Shown here: positions 6,405 to 6,405 of the stretch, in pieces
Numbering within the stretch: position 1 is the stretch's first letter
How the letters are laid out: the number at the start of each line of letters is the position of its first letter
Position numbers and translations under genes: made by a program
The notes under the pieces: generated by a model
Database searches by the model: none
Told to the model about the DNA's origin: nothing
The model's input: the letters and a program-made list of their open reading frames with translations, nothing else
DNA from: CAYOFK01 sp964403185
GTDB taxonomy: Bacteria; Bacteroidota; Bacteroidia; Bacteroidales; VadinHA17
Length of the DNA stretch: 6,405 nucleotides
Assembly: GCA_964403185.1 (NCBI GenBank)
Contig: CAYOFK010000160.1
Coordinates: 1-6,405, forward strand
Reading direction: 5' to 3'

Positions 6405-6405
6405 T

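Noticed and set aside
1..6405. CRISPR array, tRNA, rRNA, transposase or integrase
   Set aside because: Reading by eye on both strands, I found no regularly spaced repeats, no cloverleaf-like tRNA sequence, no rRNA signature and no recombinase-like protein.

Overview
The window looks like chromosomal DNA from an anaerobic member of the Bacteroidota (inference). The reasons are a HEAT plus tandem DUF1080 protein, remnants of a formylglycine-type sulfatase and of an S9 peptidase with Bacteroidota-style wording, and the lack of clear Shine-Dalgarno sequences before the genes. No ribosomal or other marker gene is present to confirm this.

Left part (1-1829, + strand): the 3' end of a corrinoid (B12)-binding methyl-carrier protein is followed 39 bp later by an intact RACo-type corrinoid activator with an N-terminal [2Fe-2S] ferredoxin domain and an ASKHA ATPase domain. 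Together they form the end of a corrinoid-dependent methyltransferase operon. The carrier shuttles a methyl group on cob(I)amide, and the activator uses ATP to return Co(II) that formed by accidental oxidation to Co(I). The methyltransferases should lie upstream, outside the window.

Middle part (about 1886-4338): a decayed S9 (prolyl-oligopeptidase family) peptidase on + is followed, convergently and 2 bp away, by an intact but AT-rich gene on - for a 537-residue multi-spanning membrane protein that resembles GT-C-fold glycosyltransferases. Upstream of that gene, on the same strand, lies a decayed sulfatase C-terminus in two pieces that sit in different reading frames. The membrane protein gene therefore sits between two gene wrecks.

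Right part (4339-6405, - strand): a strong 16-bp-arm palindrome follows the stop codon of a 636-codon reading frame with HEAT-like repeats and two DUF1080 (3-keto-disaccharide hydrolase / LamG-like) domains. The HEAT-like sequence continues in frame upstream of the first possible start and runs through a TAA stop near the window edge, so this gene may also be broken.

Overall: one intact corrinoid-activation module, one intact membrane protein, and three damaged or doubtful genes of the protein and polysaccharide degradation type. I see no tRNA, rRNA, CRISPR array, transposase or recognisable mobile element. I found no convincing new biological system. The unusual features are the clustered gene decay, the palindrome at the sulfatase break and the in-frame stop in the HEAT/DUF1080 gene.
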